A DNA stretch of 64,000 nucleotides. Source: Methylobacterium gnaphalii. GTDB lineage: Bacteria > Pseudomonadota > Alphaproteobacteria > Rhizobiales > Beijerinckiaceae. Where the stretch lies: assembly GCF_007992215.1 (NCBI RefSeq), contig NZ_BJZV01000005.1, positions 62,001 to 126,000 on the forward strand, in the 5' to 3' direction. Positions within the stretch are counted from its first letter, which is position 1, and every line of letters begins with the position of its first letter. The notes under the pieces are model-generated. The model saw only the letters and a program-made list of their open reading frames with translations. It was not told the DNA's origin and made no database searches. The translations under genes were made by a program, and so were the position numbers. Positions 1-11,115 of the stretch are shown here, piece by piece.

Positions 1-1
1 G

Positions 2-343
2 GTCGATCTCGCTGCCAATGCGCTGCGCGGCGCCGGCCCGGCCGAGGCGGACCGGCTCGGCGCCGAACTGTCCTACCTGCGCAGGCGCTCCTTCGTCCTC
101 GACATAGCCGTGGTGCTGGCCTCGGCGGGCGGCATCATGACCGGCATCGCCGTGCTCACCCTCTTCGTCGGGGTGCTGCGCGACGCCACCACCACGACGG
201 TCCTGTTCTTCTGCTTCGGCGTGGCGCTCGTCTGCACCGTGGCCGCCATCGCGGCCTTCCTCGTCGAGATCCTCCTGGCCGGCCGCGGCATCCGGAACGA
301 GGTCGACCGCCAGAAGGACAATGCGGCGGCGCAGGCGTCCTGA
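2..343 (+). CDS. DUF2721-like small membrane protein, 5' truncated
   Basis: The frame is open from the first bases of the window, so the N-terminus lies outside; 113 residues are visible. Two hydrophobic segments can be seen, roughly residues 35-57 and 65-95. The end of the second segment reads FLVEILLAGRGIRNEV, which resembles the conserved C-terminus of DUF2721 proteins, a family of unknown function with about 130 residues. A basic stretch (LRRRS) precedes the first membrane segment, as in that family. The family call is from memory of the pattern. It ends 8 bases before the convergent stop of the lytic transglycosylase gene. Confidence 0.55.
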   Translation, partial: VDLAANALRGAGPAEADRLGAELSYLRRRSFVLDIAVVLASAGGIMTGIAVLTLFVGVLRDATTTTVLFFCFGVALVCTVAAIAAFLVEILLAGRGIRNEVDRQKDNAAAQAS

Positions 344-351
344 CGACGCTC

Positions 352-2688
352 CTATCGCGCTGCGGGCATCGCCTCCGCGCTCGCCGCCGGGCGCGCGCCG
401 CGGGCGAGGTCCTGCTCGATCAGTAGCGTGGTCTTGCCGTCACCCTTGGCAGCGAGCCGGTTGCGATAGACCTGGAGGTTCTCCATCACGCGCTGCACGT
501 AGTTCCGCGTCTCGGTGAAGGGGATGCGTTCCACCCAATCGATCGGATCGATGCCGGGTTTGCGCGGATCGCCGTAGGCGTCGATCCACTTCTTCACGTT
601 GCCGCCGCCGGCATTGTAGGAGGCGAAGGCGAGAATGTAGGAACCGCGCCAATCCTCCATCAGCTCGCCGAGATGCGCCTGGCCGAGCCGAGCGCAATAG
701 GCCGGGTCGCTGGTAAGCCGCGCCTGCTCGAAGCCGGTGCTGACGCGCTTGGCGGTGCGCTGAGCCGTCTGCGGCATCATCTGCATCAGGCCACGCGCGC
801 CGACACCCGACTGGGCCTGCGGATCGAATTGGCTCTCCTGGCGCGCGATGGCGAAGACCATCGCCCGCTCGACTTGCGGCACCGCCGTGGACGCCTCGTA
901 ATCCGGGATGCCGATGGTCGGGTAGGCATGCACGTCCAGCGCCAGGCCACGCTGCGTTGCAAGCTTACCGAGAGCGACGAGCGCGCGCGCATCCCGCATC
1001 TGGGTGGCGACATCGCCGAGGGCGTTCAGCTCCGCCTCGCTCGTCAGCGACTTCGCCGCGTCGATGTAGAGCGGCAGCGCCAGCTCCTTCATCGAGGCGG
1101 CGGCAAGGAGCTTGAGAGCACGCACGAACAGCCGGTCGTCAAAACTTTTCCGCGCGTCGGCGTCGAGATCGGCAGCGCGGCGCAGGTCGAGGCTCGACTG
1201 GCCGAGCCTGGCACGGGCGAGCTGGCCGTAATAGGCAATCGGCTGGGCCGCGGCACGCTCGTAGAAGGCCTTGGCTTCTGTTGCCTCGCCGAGCTGGTCG
1301 GCAGCGCGGCCCTCCCAGTAAGCGGTGCGGGCGATCGAGATCGGCGTCTCGGCGATGGCCGCGGCCTTGGCGAAATGCGCCTGCGCAGCCTTGGCATCGC
1401 CCGCGAAGCGCAGGGCAATCCAACCAGCATGGAACTCGGCCTCGATGCGCTTCTCGACCGTGCGCGCGCTGTGCCCACCGACGATCGCCAGGGCCGTCTT
1501 GCTGTCACCCTTATCGATGAGCTTGCGGGCGACGATGCGGCGCTCGACCCACCACTCGTCGCCGTCGACGAGCACCTCCGGATTGGTTGGCGCGGCGGCG
1601 AGGATCTTGGCCGCCTCCTCGAACTTCTCAGCCCGGCGGTAGTATTGGGCGCGAGAGAGCATGAAGGAGGAATCGTTGCGCAGGCTCGGCGGCACGGCGT
1701 TCAGCGCCTGGGGTGCCCCGGAGCCCTTCGCCTCGACGATGCGGCGCGCCCGCACCAGGCTGGCATAGGAGCCGCCGGCATAGCCGGCCGCACGACCCGC
1801 CATCTCCCAGTCCTCTTTCAGGAGGGCACGCTCCATGCGGGTACGGTGATCGACGGTGGTGAGGATGCCGGGCATGGCGTCCATCACCTTGGCCTCGAAG
1901 GCGCGCCCGAAGCTGTCGCCGCGCCAGAGATCGCGCACGAGATCGGCAGCATCCGCATCGAGCCCGTCGGCCTTGAAGGCGAGCGCCAGAGCGAGCTTGC
2001 CCGGCGCCGTCTCGGGCTTCGAGGTCGCGAAATAGGCACGGACCTGTGCCGCGTCCTTCTTTTCGGCGAGCAGACGCTCCTCGGCACGGCGGCGGACCAG
2101 GGGTCCTGCCGGCCAACCGGGATTATCACGCAGGAAGGCGGTGATGCGGCGGAGATCGACGCCGGTCCCGGCCCGGATCGCCACCCATTCGCAGAGCGCG
2201 CGGGCAGCCGGATCCTTGAAGCCGTCGCGAAGGCGGTCACCGTCGGCGAACTTGCCCTTGCGGTAGAAGTCGATCGCCTGCCGGAGCTGGCCAAGATCTG
2301 TGTCGCCAGCGAAGAGCGCGCGGGCCGGATCTGGCACCTCGGGCACAGGGGCTGCGGGCGATGCAGAGGCGTCGGGTAACGGGAAGGCGAGGGGTATATC
2401 GGTATCGGTGGAGGCGTAAGCGCTGGCACCGGCCGGCAGCGGCGCATCACTCGCACCCTCGCCCTTGGCAGCCTCGCTCTTCGAGGGCTCGACTCGCAGC
2501 GCATCGGCAGCGACTGGGTCGGAGGGCGCGGTATCCTTCAATCGACTGGAACTGGCATCCGCGTCGCTCGACGGGACCACCTTGGCGGCCGGCTCCGCGG
2601 TCTCTGCCGCCCATCCCGGCGCGGCGAAGGCTACGCCGCCAAGGACGAGCGCGAGAAGCGCAAGTCGAGGTCGATCAGAGACCGCCAT
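352..2688 (-). CDS. slt: soluble lytic murein transglycosylase (Slt family)
   Basis: This 778-residue periplasmic enzyme should cleave the MurNAc-GlcNAc bond of peptidoglycan to leave 1,6-anhydro ends. Residues 1-27 form a signal peptide, with a basic start, a Leu/Val/Ala core and an AAPGWAA cut region. Residues 30-120 are a low-complexity Ala/Ser/Pro/Asp linker. Residues 120-590 are a helical, Ala-rich region like the Slt70 superhelical ring. The catalytic SLT domain is near 605-740: ARQESQFDPQA holds the catalytic Glu618, followed by GARGLMQMMP and ASYNAGGGNV. Its length is slightly above that of E. coli Slt (about 645) because of the linker. It is divergent from dapA with 184 bases between the start codons. 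Confidence 0.93.
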   Translation of the reverse strand: MAVSDRPRLALLALVLGGVAFAAPGWAAETAEPAAKVVPSSDADASSSRLKDTAPSDPVAADALRVEPSKSEAAKGEGASDAPLPAGASAYASTDTDIPLAFPLPDASASPAAPVPEVPDPARALFAGDTDLGQLRQAIDFYRKGKFADGDRLRDGFKDPAARALCEWVAIRAGTGVDLRRITAFLRDNPGWPAGPLVRRRAEERLLAEKKDAAQVRAYFATSKPETAPGKLALALAFKADGLDADAADLVRDLWRGDSFGRAFEAKVMDAMPGILTTVDHRTRMERALLKEDWEMAGRAAGYAGGSYASLVRARRIVEAKGSGAPQALNAVPPSLRNDSSFMLSRAQYYRRAEKFEEAAKILAAAPTNPEVLVDGDEWWVERRIVARKLIDKGDSKTALAIVGGHSARTVEKRIEAEFHAGWIALRFAGDAKAAQAHFAKAAAIAETPISIARTAYWEGRAADQLGEATEAKAFYERAAAQPIAYYGQLARARLGQSSLDLRRAADLDADARKSFDDRLFVRALKLLAAASMKELALPLYIDAAKSLTSEAELNALGDVATQMRDARALVALGKLATQRGLALDVHAYPTIGIPDYEASTAVPQVERAMVFAIARQESQFDPQAQSGVGARGLMQMMPQTAQRTAKRVSTGFEQARLTSDPAYCARLGQAHLGELMEDWRGSYILAFASYNAGGGNVKKWIDAYGDPRKPGIDPIDWVERIPFTETRNYVQRVMENLQVYRNRLAAKGDGKTTLLIEQDLARGARPAASAEAMPAAR

Positions 2689-2872
2689 GGTTCACCCCGA
2701 GTCGGGAGGCCAAACGTTAAGCTGGCCTCTGCTGCGTTAAGAAGGCATTAACTGCGCCTGCAGAGGGTTTGCGCGGCTGCGGCCGAGCGCCTATGTCTGC
2801 CCGCCCCTTTCGCGGATACGGCCTTATGGCGGCGGAAGAACGGCACTTCACGAGACGGCTGGGACCAGCACG

Positions 2873-3781
2873 ATGACCGATACCCGTTCGCGCCCGACCG
2901 ACCGTCTGCGGGGCTCGATGACCGCGCTGGTGACGCCGTTCCGTGACGGCGCCGTCGACGAGGCTGCCTTCAGAAAGTTCATCGACTGGCAGATCGAGCA
3001 GGGCACACACGTGCTGGTACCCACCGGCACCACCGGCGAGAGCCCGACACTGAGCCACGAAGAGCACGACCGTGTGGTCGAGATCTGCATCGAGCAGGCC
3101 GCCGGCCGAGTGCCCGTGATCGCGGGCGCCGGGTCGAACTCGACCATCGAGGCCGTGGAGCGGGCCCGTCATGCTGAGGCCGCAGGCGCGGACGCGGTGC
3201 TCACCGTCACACCCTACTACAATAAGCCGACGCAGGAGGGCATGTACGCCCACTTCAAGGCGGTGAACGACGCCGTCGGCATCCCGATCATCATCTACAA
3301 CATTCCCGGCCGCTCCATCGTCGACATGAGCGTCGAGACGATGGCGCGCCTGTTCGAACTCAAGAACATCGCCGGCGTGAAGGACGCGACCGCCAAGATC
3401 GACCGCGTCAGTCTGCAGCGCCACGCTATGGGAGAAGAGTTCATCCAACTTTCGGGCGAAGATGCGACGGCGCTCGCCTTCAACGCGCATGGCGGGAAGG
3501 GCTGCATCTCCGTGGCGTCAAACGTCGCCCCGCGCCTCTCAGCCGATCTCCAGGAGGCCACGCTCGCCGGCGATTACGCCAAGGCGCTCGCGATCCAGGA
3601 CCGGCTGACTCCGCTGCACGCGGCCCTGTTCTACGAGTCGAACCCCGTGCCAACGAAGTACGCCCTCAGCCGCCTCGGCCTGATGTCGGGCGAGGCGCGC
3701 CTCCCGATGGTACCGCCGACCGAGGGCTGCAAGAAGGCCGTCGATGCGGCGCTCCGCTATGCGGGGCTGATCGCCGGCTGA
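2873..3781 (+). CDS. dapA: 4-hydroxy-tetrahydrodipicolinate synthase
   Basis: Condenses pyruvate with aspartate semialdehyde in the first dedicated step toward diaminopimelate and lysine, in the cytosol. The 302-residue product has all family marks: GTTGES near the N-terminus, VTPYYNKP with the catalytic Tyr, IIYNIPGR, and IAGVKDAT carrying the Schiff-base Lys170. Residues 1-15 are extra relative to E. coli DapA, so the internal Met16 (MTALVTPF) is a possible alternative start. No strong ribosome-binding site separates the two. It stands alone, divergent from slt and followed by a repeat element. The TIM-barrel aldolase family also contains KDG aldolases and sialate lyases, but the match is closest to DapA along the full length. 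Confidence 0.95.
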   Translation: MTDTRSRPTDRLRGSMTALVTPFRDGAVDEAAFRKFIDWQIEQGTHVLVPTGTTGESPTLSHEEHDRVVEICIEQAAGRVPVIAGAGSNSTIEAVERARHAEAAGADAVLTVTPYYNKPTQEGMYAHFKAVNDAVGIPIIIYNIPGRSIVDMSVETMARLFELKNIAGVKDATAKIDRVSLQRHAMGEEFIQLSGEDATALAFNAHGGKGCISVASNVAPRLSADLQEATLAGDYAKALAIQDRLTPLHAALFYESNPVPTKYALSRLGLMSGEARLPMVPPTEGCKKAVDAALRYAGLIAG

Positions 3782-3830
3782 CATCGTGTCCACCCGATGG
3801 CTTGGCCCCCGTTGGTCCGCGCTCGGTCGA

Positions 3831-3905
3831 CATCGCGATTGCAGCGAAGCAATACAGGGCGACGTCGTGGGGCCTGGGTTGCTTCGCCTGCGGCTCGCAA
3901 TGATG
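3831..3905. repeat. dispersed inverted-repeat element (copy 1)
   Basis: The left part reads ATTGCAGCGAAGCAATACAG and the right part TTGCTTCGCCTGCGGCTCGC, followed by AATGATG. They are imperfect reverse complements separated by about 15 bases. The same core (GAAGCAA/TTGCTTCG plus CTCGCAATGA) is found at 26,914-27,005, so this is a dispersed family. It resembles short palindromic intergenic repeats common in alphaproteobacterial genomes. It lies between dapA and smpB and could affect transcript stability. Confidence 0.6.
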
Positions 3906-4016
3906 AAGCGGCGACGAAGCGATCAGACGGAACTGGTCTGAGGCTTCGGCCTCGCTGAACGACCTCTTCGATGCCATATCAGGCGATCCGCCGCAGATAC
4001 GATCGACTCCCGAACA

Positions 4017-4490
4017 ATGGCCCCTAAGTCCGACCCCAACCGCAAGGTCGTCGCGGATAACCGCTCGGCGCGCTACCACTACGCGATCGAGGACGTGATC
4101 GAGGCCGGCATTGCGCTGAGCGGCACCGAGGTCAAATCCTTGCGCAACGGCAAGGCGACGATCGGCGAGTCCTATGCCGGTCCGTCGGGCAACGACCTGA
4201 TGCTGTTCAACTGCAACATCCCGGAATACCTTGAGGCCAACCGCTTTAACCACCAGCCCAAGCGCCCGCGCCGGCTGCTGCTGCATCGCCGCCAGATCGA
4301 CAAGCTGATCGGCGCCACACAGCGCCAGGGCATGACTGTGGTCCCGCTCAAGATCTACTTCAACGAGCAGGGCAGGGCGAAGGTCGAGCTCGGTCTCGGC
4401 AAGGGCAAGCAAAATCACGACAAGCGCGAGGCGACCAAGCAGCGCGACTGGCAGAGGGACAAGGCACGGCTCATGCGCGACAGGGGCTGA
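4017..4490 (+). CDS. smpB: SsrA-binding protein SmpB
   Basis: This RNA-binding partner of tmRNA rescues stalled ribosomes by trans-translation. The 157 residues match the family length. The N-terminal [19 protein letters not shown], the [11 protein letters not shown] barrel core and the [17 protein letters not shown] loop are diagnostic. The basic C-terminal tail ([20 protein letters not shown]) is the part known to occupy the empty mRNA channel. The gene starts 110 bases after the repeat element and is followed after 29 bases by the peroxiredoxin gene in the same direction. In many alphaproteobacteria dapA and smpB are neighbours, which supports the call. Confidence 0.96.
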   Translation: MAPKSDPNRKVVADNRSARYHYAIEDVIEAGIALSGTEVKSLRNGKATIGESYAGPSGNDLMLFNCNIPEYLEANRFNHQPKRPRRLLLHRRQIDKLIGATQRQGMTVVPLKIYFNEQGRAKVELGLGKGKQNHDKREATKQRDWQRDKARLMRDRG

Positions 4491-4519
4491 TCCCTCCGCG
4501 AAAGGCGGTAGATACCACG

Positions 4520-5089
4520 ATGGCCACGCCCGATTTTGCCGATCTTCCCACCGATCTGCCAGTGCCCGTCGATGACGGCGGCGCCGATCACCTGACCGGC
4601 CTGCGCCTACCAGACGTTGCGCTAACTGCGACGGATGGGACAATCGTTTCACTGGCCCGGTTGTCGGGCCGCACCGTCGTCTTCGCCTATCCTCGCACCG
4701 GCGAGCCAGGACAGCGGAACCTCGTCGAGAACTGGGACGCGATCCCGGGCGCCCGAGGCTGCACGCCACAGGCCTGCGAGTTTCGCGACCGGCATGCGGA
4801 CCTGATCAAGCGTGGCGTCGCGCAGGTACACGGTGTGTCGACACAGTCGAGCGCGTATCAGCGGGAGGCAGCCGAGCGGCTGCACCTGCCCTACGCGCTG
4901 CTCTCCGACCTGCACCTTGCTTTCGCCCTTGCAGCGCGGCTGCCCACCTTCGACGCAAACGGCACTGTGCTGTTGAAGCGCCTCACCCTCGTCATCGACG
5001 AGGGTGTCGTGACGAAGGCATTCTACCCAGTATTTCCGCCGAACCGGGGTGCCGAGCAGGTCATCGACTGGCTCGACGCACGGGCCTGA
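4520..5089 (+). CDS. peroxiredoxin, BCP/PrxQ-like
   Basis: A 189-residue thioredoxin-fold peroxidase expected to reduce hydrogen peroxide and organic peroxides. The active region reads GARGCTPQACEFRD, giving a peroxidatic Cys81 and a likely resolving Cys86 in the CxxxxC spacing of the BCP/PrxQ type. The family strand VVFAYPRTGEPG precedes it. About 15 extra residues (QRNLVENWDAIPGAR) lie between that strand and the catalytic Cys, where BCP proteins usually have only a few. It is probably cotranscribed with smpB. It ends 4 bases from the convergent NYN-domain gene. Confidence 0.85.
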   Translation: MATPDFADLPTDLPVPVDDGGADHLTGLRLPDVALTATDGTIVSLARLSGRTVVFAYPRTGEPGQRNLVENWDAIPGARGCTPQACEFRDRHADLIKRGVAQVHGVSTQSSAYQREAAERLHLPYALLSDLHLAFALAARLPTFDANGTVLLKRLTLVIDEGVVTKAFYPVFPPNRGAEQVIDWLDARA

Positions 5090-5093
5090 ACGC

Positions 5094-5762
5094 TCACGCG
5101 TCGGCGCTGTCCTCGTCGCCCGGCTGGCGGATGCCGTAACGGCTCTCCAGCCCCGGATTTGGGGCGGCTCCGCGTGGGGCTCCACGCTCAGCGAATTCGC
5201 GGCGGCCATTATCTGCCGCAGGACGGGCAGGGCGCTCGCCGGGATCACGACCGACGCGGTTGATGAGTTGAGTCAGGTCGAGGAACTCGTCCGCCTGCCG
5301 GCGCAGGTCGTCGGCGATCATCGCCGGCTGGGTCTGGATGGTCGAGACCACGGTCACACGCACGCCGCGCCGCTGCATCGCCTCGACCAGTGAGCGGAAA
5401 TCACCGTCACCGGAGAACAGGACCATGTGGTCGATGTAGGGGGCGAGTTCGAGCGCGTCGATCGCGAGCTCGATATCCATGTTGCCCTTCACCTTGCGTC
5501 GCCCGGCCGAGTCCGTGAATTCCTTCGCTGGCTTGGTGACGACTCGGTAGCCGTTATAATCGAGCCAGTCGATCAGCGGGCGAATCGAAGAATATTCCTG
5601 ATCCTCGACCATGGCCGTATAGTAGAAAGCGCGAATGAGATTGTCGCGCGCCTGGAATTCTTTCAGTAGACGCTTGTAATCGATGTCGAACCCGAGCGCC
5701 TTGGTGGTCGCGTAGAGATTAGCGCCGTCAATGAAGAGCGCGCTACGTTGATGCGTCGGCAT
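5094..5762 (-). CDS. NYN-domain (LabA/DUF88) protein, predicted RNase
   Basis: 222 residues. Residues 6-160 form a PIN-like NYN domain: FIDGANLY (Asp12), KGNMDIELAIDAL (Asp96) and LFSGDGDFRSL (Asp119, Asp121) are the acidic metal-binding residues of this nuclease fold. LVEAMQRRGVRVTVVS and the LRRQADEFLDL helix follow, as in LabA-type proteins. The last 60 residues are a disordered Arg/Pro/Gly tail that may bind RNA. The family is mostly uncharacterised in bacteria; RNase activity is inferred from the fold. It is a single gene, convergent with the peroxiredoxin, with a long AT-richer region upstream. Confidence 0.85.
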   Translation of the reverse strand: MPTHQRSALFIDGANLYATTKALGFDIDYKRLLKEFQARDNLIRAFYYTAMVEDQEYSSIRPLIDWLDYNGYRVVTKPAKEFTDSAGRRKVKGNMDIELAIDALELAPYIDHMVLFSGDGDFRSLVEAMQRRGVRVTVVSTIQTQPAMIADDLRRQADEFLDLTQLINRVGRDPGERPARPAADNGRREFAERGAPRGAAPNPGLESRYGIRQPGDEDSADA

Positions 5763-6113
5763 TCAAAAATCCATCGAAATCAAATCAATGAAATTGGTGA
5801 TGGCTCGCCGCGAGGCTGACGGGCCGCGAAAGAGTCCTGTCGACTGTGTAAAGTCACTTGCAACCGAGACTGCGTGAGAGGCTCGGCAACTAAATGCTAC
5901 CGAAAATCGGCAACGCAGCCATCCAACCCGAAAACATCTTCTCCTAAAGAAAAAGCAGATGCAATCGATACCAAATATTTCTGATGAACCGTCACGATAT
6001 TGTCAAGCGACGAGAAGTTTTTGCTGCAAGTAATTCGTCTATCGGCGAAGTTTCGTGAACGTAGTCCTATCGAACAACTTAAAGTGGCGTCGTCTGACAG
6101 ACTCTCATCCGCG
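5763..6113. other. 351-base intergenic region, AT-richer than its surroundings
   Basis: It lies between the start of the NYN gene and the stop of pyrE. It is visibly richer in A and T than either neighbour, with runs such as AAAATCCATCGAAATCAAAT and CTAAAGAAAAAGCAGATG. No reading frame longer than a few dozen codons looks coding. It must contain the promoter of the NYN gene. The remainder could hold a small RNA or a decayed sequence, but no clear hairpin with a T-tract was found. Confidence 0.4.
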
Positions 6114-6704
6114 TCAAGGTACGGGAATCGCGCGGCTTCCCGGCTTCACGGCAGGCAAAGCCGCCAGTTCGGGCGGCAGCGCGTCGGCCGAATAGGCAGG
6201 GATGTCGAGAGCGGCGAGCGAGATCATTGGCAGGCCGATCTCACCGCGTCCGCCCGAACGATCAATCAGGCAGGCCGCGCCCACCACCTCGCCAGCTTCT
6301 CCGGCGAGCGAAGCGAGACATTCCCGCGCTGAAAGTCCTGTGGTGACGATGTCCTCGACGATCACGGCGCGCTTGCCTGCAGGGATGCTGAAGCCGCGGC
6401 GGAGTTGGAACGGGCCGCCAGGATCGCGCTCGACGAAGATCGCCCGGGCGCCAAGATGCCGGGCCGTCTCATAGCCGGGCACGATGCCGCCGATCGCTGG
6501 CGAGACCACGATGTCGATCTGGCCGAACCGCGCCGCGATCACCTCCGCCAGAGCCCGACATAGGCGCTCAGTCCGCGGGGGGTCCGAGAAGATGTTCATC
6601 TTCTGCAGGAAGGTCGGGGAGTGCAGGCCAGAACTGAGCACGAAATGCCCCTGAAGCAGCGCACCGGACGAGCGGAACTCTTCGAGGACGTCCTCATGGG
6701 TCAT
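6114..6704 (-). CDS. pyrE: orotate phosphoribosyltransferase
   Basis: Adds orotate to PRPP to form orotidine 5'-phosphate in pyrimidine synthesis. The chosen start (Met at 6704) gives 196 residues beginning [11 protein letters not shown] longer frame upstream to 6770 adds 22 residues rich in Arg/Ala/Pro that do not look like family sequence. Marks: [28 protein letters not shown], and the PRPP loop [11 protein letters not shown]. Normally the loop ends TTGGS; here it is TTGLS, a small deviation. It lies 75 bases downstream of spoT/rel in the same direction and is probably cotranscribed with it. Confidence 0.92.
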   Translation of the reverse strand: MTHEDVLEEFRSSGALLQGHFVLSSGLHSPTFLQKMNIFSDPPRTERLCRALAEVIAARFGQIDIVVSPAIGGIVPGYETARHLGARAIFVERDPGGPFQLRRGFSIPAGKRAVIVEDIVTTGLSARECLASLAGEAGEVVGAACLIDRSGGRGEIGLPMISLAALDIPAYSADALPPELAALPAVKPGSRAIPVP

Positions 6705-6779
6705 GCTGGCACGGCTTTCAGGCGCAAGGGCAAACCTGGGGCTTCTCGCAAGGCAAGCCCAGCGAGGCAAGAGTGCTGC

Positions 6780-9020
<2,241 letters not shown>

Positions 9021-9135
9021 CCGCCGAAACAACCTTCCGCAAATCCGGCTGGAATTCTCAGACCCGACTATTCCCGCATCGAGCCGCGCGGCGCCAGATG
9101 CCGCGATGAGGATATGGCGTTGCGTGCGCTGCGGC

Positions 9136-9167
9136 AAAGAAAAAGCCCGGCCGCATGGGCCGAGCTT
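9136..9167 (-). terminator. rho-independent terminator of rpoZ
   Basis: On the minus strand GCTCGGCC, a CATGC loop and GGCCGGGC form an 8-bp GC-rich stem with one G-T pair, followed at once by TTTTTCTTT. It lies 31-62 bases after the rpoZ stop and before the spoT start, so it ends or attenuates the rpoZ transcript. Confidence 0.8.
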
Positions 9168-9197
9168 CATCAGGACCTCGCGATCGATGACCCAGGC

Positions 9198-9611
9198 TCA
9201 ATCGCCCTCTTCGTCCGTCTCGGTCGGAGGCGCAAGGTTCTCAAGGCCGCGGAGCAGGTCTTCCTCGCTCATACGGTCGAAGCTGACCTCGCTGTCGTCG
9301 CTTGAGTTCGTCTGCGGTGCCACGGCGGCAGCGGCCGGCGAGCTCGACAGCAGCGGCACGGTCTCGGCCTCAGGCTCGTCGACTTCGACATATTTCTGCA
9401 GCGAGTGGATCAGTTGCTCCTTGAGGTCGTCCGCCGTGATGGTCTCGTCGCCAATCTCGCGAAGCGCCACGACCGGGTTTTTGTCGCGGTCGCGATCGAC
9501 GGTGAGCGGCGCGCCGGAGGCAAGCAGGCGGGCGCGGTGGCTGGCGAGCAACACCAATTCAAACCGGTTCTCGACCTTCTCGATGCAGTCTTCGACGGTG
9601 ACGCGAGCCAT
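9198..9611 (-). CDS. rpoZ: RNA polymerase omega subunit
   Basis: The small subunit of RNA polymerase that helps fold and hold beta-prime; in proteobacteria it also forms part of a ppGpp site. 137 residues. The N-terminus [20 protein letters not shown], then LASHRAR and NPVVALREI, is diagnostic. The acidic Ser/Ala/Glu tail (75-137) is longer than in E. coli omega (91 residues) and typical for alphaproteobacteria. A good ribosome-binding site (GGGAAGGAG) precedes the start. The order rpoZ then spoT/rel is conserved in many proteobacteria, but here a terminator separates them. Confidence 0.96.
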   Translation of the reverse strand: MARVTVEDCIEKVENRFELVLLASHRARLLASGAPLTVDRDRDKNPVVALREIGDETITADDLKEQLIHSLQKYVEVDEPEAETVPLLSSSPAAAAVAPQTNSSDDSEVSFDRMSEEDLLRGLENLAPPTETDEEGD

Positions 9612-9732
9612 GTGAAGCGGCTCCTTCCCAAACGCGTACGGAGTGTTGCGGAGTGAACGGGCTCCTTACACCCGATGCGGCCCTGCAACAAGCGTGCATG
9701 AAAGACGATGAGCGGGCGAGCCATGCAAGGAT

Positions 9733-10983
9733 ATGACTGCACCGCCATCCGCCCCTTTTCGTAAGCGCTGCAGAAGGAAAATGCAGATCTCACACGTACT
9801 CTTGAGCTCGCGATGGGATCAGGAACGTCTCGTCAACCACGGCAGCAGTAAAGTGCTTTCCCCCGGTGGCAAACCAAGCCATTCGGTATCGACTTCGAAG
9901 GGGGCCCGCGTGCTGACCGGCAGCATCGTCGTCTTGAGCAATCGGCCCGATCGCGATCGGGCCCTGGCCGACGCGGTTGGCGCAGTCAGCGAATGCCGGT
10001 TGATTGGACTCGACGAGCGCTGGGCCGAGATCGACGACGTCATCGGCATCATTGCCAACGTGAATCTGACAGAGCCCGAGGCACGGCGTTGCCTGACCCT
10101 GCTGCTCCGCCGGCTGCAGGGGCGCCGGATGCCCTTCATCCATCTCGTCCGCAACAGCACCGCCTCGACGGTGCGGGAGGCACAAGCCTTCGGCGCGACG
10201 GCCTGCCTCTCCTCCCTGCTCGATTCCAATACGGTGGTCGAGGCACTGTTTCGCCAGATCCAGCCCGACTCGACCGTGTCGGAGTTGGTGGTCCAGCGCC
10301 AGATCGCGCGGACCGGCACCCTGATCAACTCCATGTTCAAGACGGCTGCAACGGGCCAGATCGACATGCAGGAGGTCGAGCAGGGGCTCGATCCGGTGTT
10401 GAACGCGGTCAAGGAAGGCGGCCTGACCGGCTGGCTCGAGGTGGTGCGTGCGCATGACGACGTCACGTTCCAGCACTGCCTGCTCGTCGCCGGTCTGACC
10501 GCCGGGTTTGCCCGCTCGCTCGGCCTGTCGAGTAAGGATTCTCACCTCATGGTGCGCGCCGCCCTCGTCCACGACGTCGGCAAGTCTCGCATCCCGCCCG
10601 AGATCCTGAACAAGCCGGGCCGGCTCGATCCAGACGAGTTCACGGTGATGCGCACCCACGCACCGATCGGACACGAAATCCTGCTCGCCTCCGGAAATTG
10701 CGATCCGATCACCCTTGCCGTCACCCGCCATCACCACGAGTTACTCGACGGCTCGGGCTACCCCGATGGGCTCAGCAGCGATGCGATTGCCGACCCTGTA
10801 CGGCTCTTGACGATCTGCGATATCTACTCGGCACTGATCGAGCGGCGTCCTTACAAGAAGCCGCTGCCCGAAACGGAGGCTCTGCGCATTCTGCACGGCA
10901 TGGCGGGCAAGCTGGAAGACGGCCTCGTCGCCGCCTTTGCCAAGTCGATCAGCACTGATTGCCGGCATCCGATTGCAACCTGA
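9733..10983 (+). CDS. HD-GYP domain protein with degenerate receiver domain
   Basis: 416 residues if read from 9733. Residues 60-180 look like a response-regulator receiver ([19 protein letters not shown] ... GIIANVNL ... [10 protein letters not shown] ... [10 protein letters not shown]), but the usual phospho-acceptor Asp is not at the end of the third strand. Residues 230-405 form an HD-GYP domain: HDVGKSRIP (H280, D281), [14 protein letters not shown] (GYP at 342-344). HD-GYP proteins with these residues hydrolyse cyclic di-GMP. The start is uncertain. The ATG at 9781 has AAGGA close upstream, and a GTG at 9910 with AAGGGGG five bases ahead would remove most of the unordered N-terminus. 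Confidence 0.85.
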   Translation: MTAPPSAPFRKRCRRKMQISHVLLSSRWDQERLVNHGSSKVLSPGGKPSHSVSTSKGARVLTGSIVVLSNRPDRDRALADAVGAVSECRLIGLDERWAEIDDVIGIIANVNLTEPEARRCLTLLLRRLQGRRMPFIHLVRNSTASTVREAQAFGATACLSSLLDSNTVVEALFRQIQPDSTVSELVVQRQIARTGTLINSMFKTAATGQIDMQEVEQGLDPVLNAVKEGGLTGWLEVVRAHDDVTFQHCLLVAGLTAGFARSLGLSSKDSHLMVRAALVHDVGKSRIPPEILNKPGRLDPDEFTVMRTHAPIGHEILLASGNCDPITLAVTRHHHELLDGSGYPDGLSSDAIADPVRLLTICDIYSALIERRPYKKPLPETEALRILHGMAGKLEDGLVAAFAKSISTDCRHPIAT

Positions 10984-11025
10984 GGGCGCGTCTTCCGAAA
11001 CCTTCCTTGTGCGTCGCATCGTTGA

Positions 11026-11049
11026 CACTCGCTGCCGCGGATGCGAGTG
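11026..11049. promoter_or_regulatory. 24-bp imperfect palindrome overlapping a TTGACA box, upstream of fabD
   Basis: Arms CACTCGC and GCGAGTG are perfect complements, and the centre CCGCGG is itself a palindrome, so 20 of 24 bases are symmetrical. It overlaps TTGACA (11,022-11,027), a good minus-35 box, and lies 67 bases upstream of the fabD start. It could be a repressor operator of the fab cluster or a hairpin in the leader. No T-tract follows, so it is not a terminator. Confidence 0.45.
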
Positions 11050-11115
11050 CGCCGCGCCTTGAGCGCCCAGTCCATCTCTCGATGGCGCTTAAGGCGACGA
11101 GGGAGGACGACGCGA

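Noticed and set aside
673-2379. 568-codon open frame opposite slt
   Set aside because: Antisense shadow of a gene with clear catalytic motifs; no family-like sequence or ribosome site.
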